Positions 40,736 to 48,325 of a DNA stretch of 64,000 bases are shown piece by piece; the stretch's first letter is position 1, and every line of letters begins with the position of its first letter. A program made the translations under genes and the position numbers. Below the pieces are notes generated by a model. That model had not been told where the DNA came from and made no database searches. It saw nothing but the letters and a program-made list of their open reading frames with translations. This stretch comes from CADEEL01 sp050246475 (GTDB lineage Bacteria > Pseudomonadota > Alphaproteobacteria > Caulobacterales > Aquidulcibacteraceae). Location of the stretch: the NCBI GenBank assembly GCA_050246475.1, contig JBFWVZ010000003.1:372001-436000 (forward strand). The letters run 5' to 3'.

Positions 40736-42021
40736 TCGAGCCTCAGCCGCACCGAACGCGCATGCGCCGGCAGGCCTTCCGCATCCGCCAGCCGCGCCGC
40801 ATCCGGGCCAACCGCGCTAACAGCCCCAGCGCTCGCGCCGATGAGCGTCGTGCGCTTGAGGAACGTCATCACCGAAACGCCGGATGCGAACCGCGCCGCG
40901 CGCCCCGTCGGCAACACATGGCTCGGCCCGGCGACGTAGTCGCCAAGCGCTTCAGGTGTATTTGCCCCCAAGAACAAGGCGCCAGCGTGCGTGATAAGAT
41001 TGGTCAGCCGCTCCGGCTTCTCCATCGCCAACTGCGCATGCTCTGGCGCCGCCTGATCGATGAGCGGCGCCGCATCCTCCAGTCTCGCGACAAGCACGAT
41101 TGCGCCGTGCCGCGACCAGGACTCTCCCGCGCTCGCGCCCGCTTCGCCCGCGGCGATCGAGCGCTCAACCTCACGCGCAACTGCGTCAGCGAGTTCCGCG
41201 CTGTCAGTGAACAGCACTGATTGCGCGTCGGCGTCGTGCTCCGCCTGCGCCAGCAAATCCGCCGCGAGCCATGCGGGCGGCGCGGTCGCATCGGCGACGA
41301 TGAACACCTCGCTCGGCCCCGCGATCGCGTCGATGCCGACATCGCCAAACACGATCTTCTTCGCCGCCGCGACATAGGCATTGCCCGGCCCCACGACGAC
41401 ATCGCACGCCGAAAGATCGCCCGCGCCATAAGCAAGCGCGGCCACCGCCTGCGCGCCGCCAATCGCCCAAATCTCCTCGATGCCGGCCACATCCGCCGCC
41501 GCGAGGATCGCAGGGTTCTCATGGATGCGCGCCGGCGGCGTCGCCATCACCAGGCGCTTCACGCCTGCGGCTTTAGCGGGCAGCGCATTCATCAGCACGG
41601 AGCTTGGATAAGCGGCCAGCCCGCCCGGCGCATAAAGGCCAGCCGAATCCACCGCGCGCCAGCGCCAGCCAAGCGTGACGCCGGCTTCGTCCGTCCACTG
41701 AGCGTCGTCCGGAATCTGCCGCGCATGAAACGCGAGCACACGCTCCGCCGCCGCTTCGAGCGCCTTCACCGTCTCGGGCGCGCATTCCGCACGCGCACGC
41801 TTTCGTTGCGCTTCGCTGACGCGCAAATCCGCAGTGTTCAAAGCAAGCCCGTCGAACTCTTTGGTGAAGCGCAACACCGCATCGACGCCCTCGCGCCGCA
41901 CGGCTTCAACGATCGCGCGCACGCCCGCTTCAACGGAATCCAACCGCTCGCCGCGCTGTTTGATAAGCGCGGAATACGCGTCCCGAAACCCAGGATCGGC
42001 GGCGTTGAGGCGCCGCGCCAT
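40732..42021 (-). CDS. hisD: histidinol dehydrogenase
   Basis: 429 residues from ATG 42021, which shares its A with the TGA of DUF2948 (TGATG). HisD motifs: GGLAAYPSSVLMNALPAKAAGV, GIEEIWAIGGAQAVAALAYG, GPGNAYVAAAKK, IDAIAGPSEVFIVAD, QAEHDADAQS (zinc and catalytic histidine region) and DYVAGPSHVLPTGRAARF. It catalyses the last two steps of histidine synthesis, L-histidinol to L-histidine with two NAD+. No other his gene is in the window, as is normal for this split arrangement. Confidence 0.96.
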   Translation of the reverse strand: MARRLNAADPGFRDAYSALIKQRGERLDSVEAGVRAIVEAVRREGVDAVLRFTKEFDGLALNTADLRVSEAQRKRARAECAPETVKALEAAAERVLAFHARQIPDDAQWTDEAGVTLGWRWRAVDSAGLYAPGGLAAYPSSVLMNALPAKAAGVKRLVMATPPARIHENPAILAAADVAGIEEIWAIGGAQAVAALAYGAGDLSACDVVVGPGNAYVAAAKKIVFGDVGIDAIAGPSEVFIVADATAPPAWLAADLLAQAEHDADAQSVLFTDSAELADAVAREVERSIAAGEAGASAGESWSRHGAIVLVARLEDAAPLIDQAAPEHAQLAMEKPERLTNLITHAGALFLGANTPEALGDYVAGPSHVLPTGRAARFASGVSVMTFLKRTTLIGASAGAVSAVGPDAARLADAEGLPAHARSVRLRLE

Positions 42022-42458
42022 CACGTCTCCTCGTGATCCGGCCGCCGCGGCGTGCGCCAGCTTTCGCCGATATCGATGAGGGCGGCGTCCACGCACTCGA
42101 CATCGAGCGCAATTTCGCCCCCGCCCGCGAGCACGACGCGAACCACACCGCCCGGCGGCTCCTCCGCCGCATCGAATAGCACGGAAAGCACGCTCGCGAG
42201 CGCAAAGGGCGCGTCGCGCCGCACCCGCTTCGTCTTCACATTGAGCACGCCCTCGAACGCGAGCGCGGCCGCGACGCGTTCGTAGGGCGGCGCTTGCTTC
42301 TCCGCCTCCCAGCGGAAGCGCTTGATCTGCATCGTGAAGCGGCGCGCGCGCGGGTCGAAGCTCATCTCGTTGACGCGCACGAGCGCGTCTTGCGCCGCCG
42401 CCGAGATCACTTCGAGATCGCCCGCGTCCTCCGCGATGAGCTTCAATGCGCCGTCCAT
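42021..42458 (-). CDS. DUF2948 family protein
   Basis: 145 residues from ATG 42458. LKLIAEDAGDLEVISAAAQDALVRVNEM opens the protein and RRFTMQIKRFRWEAE, RVAAALAFEGVLNVKTK and GGEIALDVECVDAALIDIGESW follow, as in DUF2948 proteins between murA and hisD. It is a small soluble protein with alternating strands and no catalytic motif; function is unknown. Seven nt separate it from the murA stop and one base overlaps hisD. Confidence 0.93.
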   Translation of the reverse strand: MDGALKLIAEDAGDLEVISAAAQDALVRVNEMSFDPRARRFTMQIKRFRWEAEKQAPPYERVAAALAFEGVLNVKTKRVRRDAPFALASVLSVLFDAAEEPPGGVVRVVLAGGGEIALDVECVDAALIDIGESWRTPRRPDHEET

Positions 42459-42465
42459 CGCGCCC

Positions 42466-43728
42466 CTACGCCATGCGCTCGACGTGCGCGCCGCATTGGG
42501 TGAGCTTGGCCTCCAGCCGCTCGAACCCGCGATCGAGGTGATAGACGCGGTTGACGATCGTCTCGCCCTCGGCCGCGAGCCCCGCCACCACGAGCGAAGC
42601 CGAAGCGCGCAAATCCGTCGCCATCACCGGCGCGCCGATGAGCTTGTCCACGCCCGTCACCACCGCTTCCGATCCGTGCACGGAGATATCCGCGCCCAGG
42701 CGCGTCAGCTCCGGCGCATGCATGAAGCGGTTCTCGAACACATTCTCGCGGAACGTGGATTTGCCTTCCGCGAGCGTCATCAACGCCATGAATTGCGCCT
42801 GCAGATCGGTCGGGAAGCCGGGATAGGGTTGCGTATCGACATCGACGGCCGTGAGCCGCCCGTTGACGCGCGACACGCGCACGCCCTCGTTCGTCTCCTG
42901 CGTCTCGACGCCGGCTTCGTTGAGCTTCTCCAACAGCGCCGCGATATGTTCGCCCCGCGCGCCTTCAAGCAGCACGTCCCCGCGCGCCGCCGCGGTGGCG
43001 ATCGCGTAGGTCCCGGCCTCGATCCGGTCCGGCATCACCTTGTGGCGCGCCTCCTTGAGCGCGCTGACACCCGTGATCCTGATTGTGTCGCTGCCTGCGC
43101 CTTCGATTTTCGCGCCCATCGCGATTAGGCACTCGGCGAGATCGGCGATTTCAGGCTCGCGCGCCGCGTTCTCCAGCACCGTTTCGCCTTGCGCCAACAC
43201 GGCGGCGAGCATCGCATGCTCTGTCGCGCCAACCGAGACGAACGGAAAAGCGATCCGCGCGCCCTTGAGGCCCCGAAGCGCGGCGGCCTTCACGTAGCCG
43301 GCCTCGATATGGATATCGGCGCCCATCGCCTCGAACGCCTTCAAGTGGAGATCGACTGGCCGCGCCCCGATCGCACACCCGCCCGGCAGTGAGACCGTCG
43401 CGTGTCCCGCCCGCGCCAGCAGCGGGCCCAACACGTTGAACGTCGCGCGCATCTTCCGCACGAGATCGTAGGGCGCGATCGTGCTCGTCACCTCGGCGGC
43501 GTGAAGCACAACGGTGTGGCTCCCCTTCGGCCAGATCACGGTGACGCCGAGCGTCTTCAACAGCTCGGCCATGAAGCGCGTGTCGGCAAGATCGGGCATG
43601 TTGTCGAGCGTCAACGGCTCGGCCGAAAGCAGGCCGGCCGCGAGGAGCTTCAGCCCCGAATTCTTGGCGCCTGAAATGGGGATGACGCCGCGAAGCGGCG
43701 CGCCGCCGGTGATGGAAATGCGGTCCAT
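42466..43728 (-). CDS. murA: UDP-N-acetylglucosamine 1-carboxyvinyltransferase
   Basis: 420 residues from ATG 43728. It has the EPT fold: LRGVIPISGAKNSGLKLLAAGLL at the start, and SLPGGCAIGARPVDLHL with Cys118, the residue that reacts with phosphoenolpyruvate and fosfomycin, so the enzyme should be fosfomycin-sensitive in principle. The end is VNRVYHLDRGFERLEAKL. It adds enolpyruvate to UDP-GlcNAc, the first committed step of peptidoglycan synthesis. It begins the conserved cluster that runs on to yacG. Confidence 0.97.
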   Translation of the reverse strand: MDRISITGGAPLRGVIPISGAKNSGLKLLAAGLLSAEPLTLDNMPDLADTRFMAELLKTLGVTVIWPKGSHTVVLHAAEVTSTIAPYDLVRKMRATFNVLGPLLARAGHATVSLPGGCAIGARPVDLHLKAFEAMGADIHIEAGYVKAAALRGLKGARIAFPFVSVGATEHAMLAAVLAQGETVLENAAREPEIADLAECLIAMGAKIEGAGSDTIRITGVSALKEARHKVMPDRIEAGTYAIATAAARGDVLLEGARGEHIAALLEKLNEAGVETQETNEGVRVSRVNGRLTAVDVDTQPYPGFPTDLQAQFMALMTLAEGKSTFRENVFENRFMHAPELTRLGADISVHGSEAVVTGVDKLIGAPVMATDLRASASLVVAGLAAEGETIVNRVYHLDRGFERLEAKLTQCGAHVERMA

Positions 43729-43806
43729 GAGAGTTCCTGAGGCGTTGGAATGCGCCCACCCGACGGCGCGACTTATGGGGCGCGCCCATGGCGCTTGCAA
43801 GGCGGC

Positions 43807-43953
43807 CTATTCGCCCGTTTCGCCGCTCTTATCCTCGGCGCGCGGCTTGGGCGGCTGGTACGCTCCCGCCTTGCGCCGCTTCAGATTTTCCCGCAGCGCG
43901 GCGGCGAGCCGGGCTTCCTTATCGGAGGGCGGGGGAGCGGGGGATTTGGCCAT
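43807..43953 (-). CDS. small basic hypothetical protein
   Basis: 48 residues from ATG 43953, which begins 6 nt after the tRNA-Thr 3' end. The core EARLAAALRENLKRRKAGAYQPP is a single predicted helix rich in Arg/Lys followed by a polar tail. Short proteins with an ALRENLxRRK core are common near murA in this bacterial group, as far as I recall; none has a function known to me. It is too small for a firm call but the conserved-looking helix and the position support it. Confidence 0.6.
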   Translation of the reverse strand: MAKSPAPPPSDKEARLAAALRENLKRRKAGAYQPPKPRAEDKSGETGE

Positions 43954-43959
43954 GAAATC

Positions 43960-44034
<75 letters not shown>

Positions 44035-44068
44035 GGAAGGGGCGAGCCTATAGCCCACGCCGCCCCCG

Positions 44069-44083
44069 CTAGTCGAGGGTCCG
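44069..44083 (-). repeat. direct repeat, copy 1 (end of DUF1643 gene)
   Basis: CTAGTCGAGGGTCCG on the plus strand. It is identical over 15 bp to the copy at 44605-44619, exactly 536 bp away, and supplies the stop codon of the DUF1643 gene. It looks like a target-site or attachment-core duplication. Confidence 0.75.
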
Positions 44084-44605
44084 GCGCGAGAGGCATTGAA
44101 CCTCGGTCCAGGCCTGCGGAACGGTATTGCGCGGCATTCTCGAGGGATGACGCGGGTGACCGTCCTTACAAACGCCGAAGCAACTTGGTTCCTTACCAAG
44201 TTTCGCCGCCCAATTGCTGACTTCCCGCCAGCGGCACGCAAAGCTTCGAGGAAAGTTCCTGCTCGCACCCCAAGCAAAAATGAGCCGGTCGCACTCGTTT
44301 AATGCAGACAACACGTACTGGTCGTTTTCCACGCCAATCGGATCAGACGCAATCCGCAGCTCGCGCGGATAAGCTGTTCGCACGGCAAAGAGATTCACGA
44401 TCACCAAGCGTCTCGCCTTCATTTCGGCGGCGACAGTCAACAATCGAGTGACAGTGGCGTCGTCCTTGACGTCATTCGCCGTAGATGGATTCAACATCAC
44501 CGCTGTGACCACGATGCCGGTAAAGACGCGCTCGCGTTCCAAACGATATCGATACTTGCCGCATTCGGATTTCGTTTCCGACCGTCTCCATATCGCCCTG
44601 ATCAC
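44069..44605 (-). CDS. DUF1643 domain protein
   Basis: 178 residues from a GTG at 44605 that overlaps the TAG of the ABC permease gene by one base. The N-part (GKYRYRLERER) and core TAVMLNPSTANDVKDDATVTRLL, RRLVIVNLFAVRTAYPRELR and DPIGVENDQYVLSAL are the DUF1643 signature; function unknown. The gene is visibly richer in A/T than its neighbours. Its stop codon and last five codons (RRTLD) lie in a 15-bp copy of the permease gene's own 3' end, so the whole gene seems to have been inserted there. Confidence 0.85.
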   Translation of the reverse strand: MIRAIWRRSETKSECGKYRYRLERERVFTGIVVTAVMLNPSTANDVKDDATVTRLLTVAAEMKARRLVIVNLFAVRTAYPRELRIASDPIGVENDQYVLSALNECDRLIFAWGASRNFPRSFACRWREVSNWAAKLGKEPSCFGVCKDGHPRHPSRMPRNTVPQAWTEVQCLSRRTLD

Positions 44606-44619
44606 TAGTCGAGGGTCCG
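44605..44619 (-). repeat. direct repeat, copy 2 (end of ABC permease gene)
   Basis: CTAGTCGAGGGTCCG on the plus strand, encoding the terminal RTLD-stop of the ABC permease. With copy 1 at 44069-44083 it brackets the DUF1643 gene exactly. Confidence 0.75.
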
Positions 44620-45738
44620 CCGGAATCTCAGCAGCGCCAGCGTCCCCAGCACAAACACAATCGCCGTCAGCGGCCAAAGCTCGCCCCAGATGTCGAGGAA
44701 ATCGGCGCCCTTGAGCATCACCTCGCGCACGATGCGCAGGAAGTGCGTGATCGGCAGCGCTTCCCCGATCACCTGCGCCCACGCCGGCATCGCGCGGAAC
44801 GGGAACATGAATCCAGAAAGCAGGATGGAGGGCAGGAAGATGAAGAACGTCATCTGCATCGCCTGCATCTGCGTGCGCGCGATGGTGGAGATGAGATAGC
44901 CAAGCATCAGATTCGCGAAAATGAAAAGCGTGATGGCGAGCGTGAACGCCGCGATCGAGCCCTCGAACGGTATCTGGAAGAGCGCCATCGCCGCGCCGAT
45001 CACCAGCAGCACCTGCACCGCGCCGATGAGAATGTAGGGCGCGGTTTTACCGATCATCACTTCGGCGGGGCGCACGGGCGTCGCCAGAAGCGTCTCCATC
45101 GTGCCACGCTCAATCTCGCGGGTGAGCGCGATGGAGGTGATCATCGTCAGCGTCATCGTGAGGATGACGCCCAAGAGCCCCGGCACGATGTTGTAGGCCG
45201 TGATGCCGGCGGGATTGTAGCGCCGGTGCGCCACGATCTCGAACGGAGGCGGCGTTGGCCGCAATCGCGCCAGCGGCCCCTCAAGATCGCGCGCGAAGGC
45301 GCGCTGCGCGATTTCGTTGATCGCGCCCATCGGCCCGCCCGCCGCAACGGGGTCAGTCGCATCCGCCGCCACCAAAATCTGCGGCCTCTCTCCACGCACA
45401 AGCCGCCGCTCAAAGCCTTCGGGAATGACGATGAGAAACACCGCGTCGCCGCCGCGCAGCATGCGTTCGCTGTCCTCCTCGCGCGTCGTCGTGGCCACGA
45501 TGTCGAAGTAAGAAGAGTTCCTGAGACCCGCGAGAAAACTGCGCGCGAAGACGCCGTCCTCCCGCATCTCCACCACGGTCGGCATGTGGCGCGGGTCAGT
45601 ATTGATCGCGTAGCCGAAGAGCAGGAGCTGGATGACGGGAATGCCTATCAGCATCCCGAACGTCAGCCGATCGCGGCGCATCTGCACGAATTCCTTGAAG
45701 AAGACGGCCGCGAGGCGCTTCCACGAAAAGCCCTTCAT
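44605..45738 (-). CDS. ABC-2 type permease
   Basis: 377 residues from ATG 45738 (ATGA overlap with the ATPase). One N-terminal helix (LTFGMLIGIPVIQLLLFGYAI), a large periplasmic loop (about 45-175), then five membrane helices with REIERGTMETLLATPVRPAEVMIGK in between and FIFLPSILLSGFMFPFRAMP, as in YbhR/YhhJ-type exporters. It forms the membrane part of a TetR-regulated efflux system with the ATPase and HlyD genes. Its last codons lie in the 15-bp direct repeat. Confidence 0.92.
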   Translation of the reverse strand: MKGFSWKRLAAVFFKEFVQMRRDRLTFGMLIGIPVIQLLLFGYAINTDPRHMPTVVEMREDGVFARSFLAGLRNSSYFDIVATTTREEDSERMLRGGDAVFLIVIPEGFERRLVRGERPQILVAADATDPVAAGGPMGAINEIAQRAFARDLEGPLARLRPTPPPFEIVAHRRYNPAGITAYNIVPGLLGVILTMTLTMITSIALTREIERGTMETLLATPVRPAEVMIGKTAPYILIGAVQVLLVIGAAMALFQIPFEGSIAAFTLAITLFIFANLMLGYLISTIARTQMQAMQMTFFIFLPSILLSGFMFPFRAMPAWAQVIGEALPITHFLRIVREVMLKGADFLDIWGELWPLTAIVFVLGTLALLRFRRTLD

Positions 45739-46661
45739 GGCCCGCGCTCCAGCGAGCCGTTCATCAGCGAGATGAACGCTTCCTCGAGCCCCGCTTCGAT
45801 CGTCTCGACAGTCACGCCCGCGCGCACACGCAGCGGCTCCAGCGCGCGCGCAAGCGCCCCTTCATCCTTGCCGACCGCGTGCAGATCGACGCCGAACCGC
45901 GCAACGAAATCGACGCCCTCCGCCGCCTCCAATTCGTTCGCGATCTCCGACAGCCCCGGCCCCTCCACGCGATACGCGTGCAACCCGACACGATCCGCGA
46001 TCTCGCCCGTCGGCGCATCGAGCAGCTTCTTGCCGTACGCGATGTAAGCGATGAAATCGCACTGCACGGCTTCATCCATGTAGTGCGTGGACACGAGCGT
46101 CGTGACGCCCTGATCGGAAAAGCGCCGGATCTGATCCCAAAAATCGCGCCGCGCTTTCGGATCGACTCCCGCCGTCGGCTCGTCGAGCAGCAGCAATTCC
46201 GGCTCATGGATCATGCACGCCGCAAGCGCGAGGCGCTGCTTCCACCCGCCCGAGAGCGTGCCTGCGAGCTGCGCCCGCCGCTCGCTCAAACCCAAATCAG
46301 AGATCGCACGATCCACGCGCGCATCGAGATCGTCCATCTCATAGAGCCGCGCGACGAACTCCAAATTCTCGCGGATCGACAAATCCTCGTAGAGCGAGAA
46401 GCGCTGCGTCATATAGCCGACGCGCTCTTTGATCTCCGTGCTTTGCTTGAGCACGTCGAAGCCGAGCACACGCCCGTCGCCGGCGTCGGCCTTCAAAAGC
46501 CCGCACACCATACGGATCGTCGTCGTCTTGCCCGATCCGTTCGGCCCCAAGAATCCGTAGATCGAACCCTTCGGCACCGCGAGCGCCAGATCGTCCACCG
46601 CGACGAGGGCGCCGAATTTCTTCGTGAGCCCCCGCACATCGATGACGAGGTCGCCGGTCAC
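45735..46661 (-). CDS. ABC transporter ATP-binding protein
   Basis: 308 residues from a GTG at 46661 (GTGA overlap with HlyD). Walker A GPNGSGKTT (about 38-46), signature LSGGWKQRLALA, Walker B LLLLDEPTAGVDP and an H-loop (VSTHYMDEA) are complete. The C-terminal extension (about 225-308) is typical of DrrA/YbhF-like drug-export ATPases. It drives the adjacent ABC-2 permease. No second ATPase domain is fused, unlike some YhiH/YbhF proteins. Confidence 0.93.
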   Translation of the reverse strand: MTGDLVIDVRGLTKKFGALVAVDDLALAVPKGSIYGFLGPNGSGKTTTIRMVCGLLKADAGDGRVLGFDVLKQSTEIKERVGYMTQRFSLYEDLSIRENLEFVARLYEMDDLDARVDRAISDLGLSERRAQLAGTLSGGWKQRLALAACMIHEPELLLLDEPTAGVDPKARRDFWDQIRRFSDQGVTTLVSTHYMDEAVQCDFIAYIAYGKKLLDAPTGEIADRVGLHAYRVEGPGLSEIANELEAAEGVDFVARFGVDLHAVGKDEGALARALEPLRVRAGVTVETIEAGLEEAFISLMNGSLERGP

Positions 46662-47512
46662 CGCAGCCTCACATCGAGCGGCTGGCCGGGCCTGAGCGTC
46701 GCGTCGCCGTTGAGCCGCGCCTCAACGAGAAACACCAATCGCTCGCGCTGATCGACGCTGTAGATCACCGGCGGCGTGAATTGCGGCTCGCTCGCGATAA
46801 AGGAGATGCGCGCTGTCAGCCCATCCGCGCAGCCGTCGCACGAGACGCGCACCTCTTGGCCCATGCGCAACGCGCCCAGCATCGGCTCGGGAACGAAGAA
46901 ACGTATCTTCAAATTGCGCGGCGGCAGCAGCGCGACGACCGGCTCGCCCGGCTGCGCGTATTCGCCAGGCCTACGGAAAATGCGCTCGACGCGCGCCGCA
47001 ACCGGCGCCGTCACCGCGCGATCGCGCAATTGCGTGCGCGCGAGATCGGCCTGCGCCTCCGCTGCCGCGTCGTCCTGCGAAACGGAGGCGCGTTCCGCTT
47101 GCGCTTGGCGCACCGCCGCACTCGCGGCATTCGCTGCCGCGATGTCCGCGTCGAGCCGCGCTTGCGCGACGAGCCCCCGCTGAAACAAGAGCCGCGTCCG
47201 TGAGAGGTTGGCTTGCGCCAACGCCGCGTTCGCTTGCGCCGCCGCCACCGCTGCATTCACGGACGCTGCGCGGTTTGCATCGCCCTGCGCCTCGGCCGCG
47301 CGCGCCTGGAGCGCCGCGCGATCCGTGTTCAGCGTGAAGAGCGGCGCGCCCGCCTCAACCGAATCGCCCTCGCGCACCGCCAGCGATTGCACGAGGCCGG
47401 GATCCTGCGGCGAGACGTAGACATAGTCCGCCTCCGCGTAGCCCTGCAGCGTTTCGTTCTGCGCGCCGCACGCGGCGAGCGCCAGCGCCAGAAGAAGAGC
47501 GAAGCGCTTCAT
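46658..47512 (-). CDS. HlyD-family periplasmic adaptor, lipoprotein
   Basis: 284 residues from ATG 47512 (MKRFALLLALALAAC), with a lipobox and acylation at about Cys15. A split biotinyl-lipoyl-like domain (SLAVREGDSVEAGAPLFTLNTD ... APVAARVERIFRRPGEYAQPGEPVVALL) flanks a helical hairpin of about 100 residues with Gln/Ala/Arg heptads. This fits the adaptor of an ABC efflux pump that reaches toward an outer-membrane channel. No channel gene is in the operon, so it would share a general TolC-like protein. Confidence 0.9.
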   Translation of the reverse strand: MKRFALLLALALAACGAQNETLQGYAEADYVYVSPQDPGLVQSLAVREGDSVEAGAPLFTLNTDRAALQARAAEAQGDANRAASVNAAVAAAQANAALAQANLSRTRLLFQRGLVAQARLDADIAAANAASAAVRQAQAERASVSQDDAAAEAQADLARTQLRDRAVTAPVAARVERIFRRPGEYAQPGEPVVALLPPRNLKIRFFVPEPMLGALRMGQEVRVSCDGCADGLTARISFIASEPQFTPPVIYSVDQRERLVFLVEARLNGDATLRPGQPLDVRLR

Positions 47513-48207
47513 GCGGCTTTCTCCGCGGCCAGGCCGTTGAGCGCGACATCAACCTGGGCATCGACCCATGCTTGCGAGCGCCCGAGTTCGCTCGGCCCCT
47601 TCAAAGCATGCGTCCAGATCACTTCGAACATCAGCGGCCCCATGATGGCCCGCGCGCCTGCGGCGGGATCGATGTTGCGGAACTGGCCGATCGCGATTCC
47701 CCGCTTCACCAGACCCTCCATCGCGGCGCGGCCGCGCGCGAACACGTTCTGGCGATAATCCTCCGCGAGGTCCGGGAAGCGGTTGGCGATCGCCACGACC
47801 AAGAGCGGCAACGCAAAGACGCGCGCTTGCCCCAAGACACCGCTCACCAGTTTCGCGAGCGCGCGGAACGTGGCGGCGGGATCATCCACCCCTGCGCTGG
47901 CCAGCGCTTCGATGCGGGCGACGAGCGGCGAAATCTCCCGCTCGATCAGCGCACGGAGCAATTGCTCTTTGCCGTCGAAATAAAGGTAAAGCGCGCCTTT
48001 GGTGACGCCGGCGCCCTCCGCGATGTCCTCCATGCGCGCGGCGTCGAAACCCTGCTTGATGAAGACGTCGAGCGCCGAGTTCAAAATCTCGTCCGGCCGC
48101 GCCTCGCTGCGCCGCGTCCACGTCCGCCGCGCGCGCGTTTTGCGCGGCTTCGGCTTGGCGGCCTTTCCAGCGGCCTTCGTGGGTGCGGCGGCAGCCATGG
48201 GCCGCAT
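47509..48207 (-). CDS. TetR-family transcriptional regulator
   Basis: About 229-232 residues. ATG 48207 and ATG 48198 are both possible; the first lies inside the palindromic operator and the second just downstream, and neither has a ribosome binding site, so a near-leaderless message is likely. A basic Ala/Lys/Arg leader precedes the HTH: DEILNSALDVFIKQGFDAARMEDIAEGAGVTKGALYLYFDGKEQLL. The ligand domain follows. It overlaps the hlyD-like gene start and most likely represses its own operon until the pump's substrate binds. Confidence 0.92.
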   Translation of the reverse strand: MRPMAAAAPTKAAGKAAKPKPRKTRARRTWTRRSEARPDEILNSALDVFIKQGFDAARMEDIAEGAGVTKGALYLYFDGKEQLLRALIEREISPLVARIEALASAGVDDPAATFRALAKLVSGVLGQARVFALPLLVVAIANRFPDLAEDYRQNVFARGRAAMEGLVKRGIAIGQFRNIDPAAGARAIMGPLMFEVIWTHALKGPSELGRSQAWVDAQVDVALNGLAAEKAA

Positions 48208-48230
48208 ATAACTGACCAGTCATTTATATG
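48205..48230. promoter_or_regulatory. palindromic operator of the TetR operon
   Basis: A 26-bp near-perfect palindrome, CATATAAcTGACcaGTCAtTTATATG (lower case marks the unmatched positions; 22 of 26 positions symmetrical). It covers the first possible ATG of the TetR gene, and the ATATAA half doubles as a -10 box on the minus strand. Binding there would block transcription of the whole efflux operon. Confidence 0.75.
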
Positions 48231-48325
48231 CAAGCGCCGCCTTCCCGCCGCGATGTCTTGATGCGCTGTTAACCGGCCTGGGCCGAGCCTCCGGGGGCCT
48301 TAGCTCCCGTTTCATCCTCCGCTCG

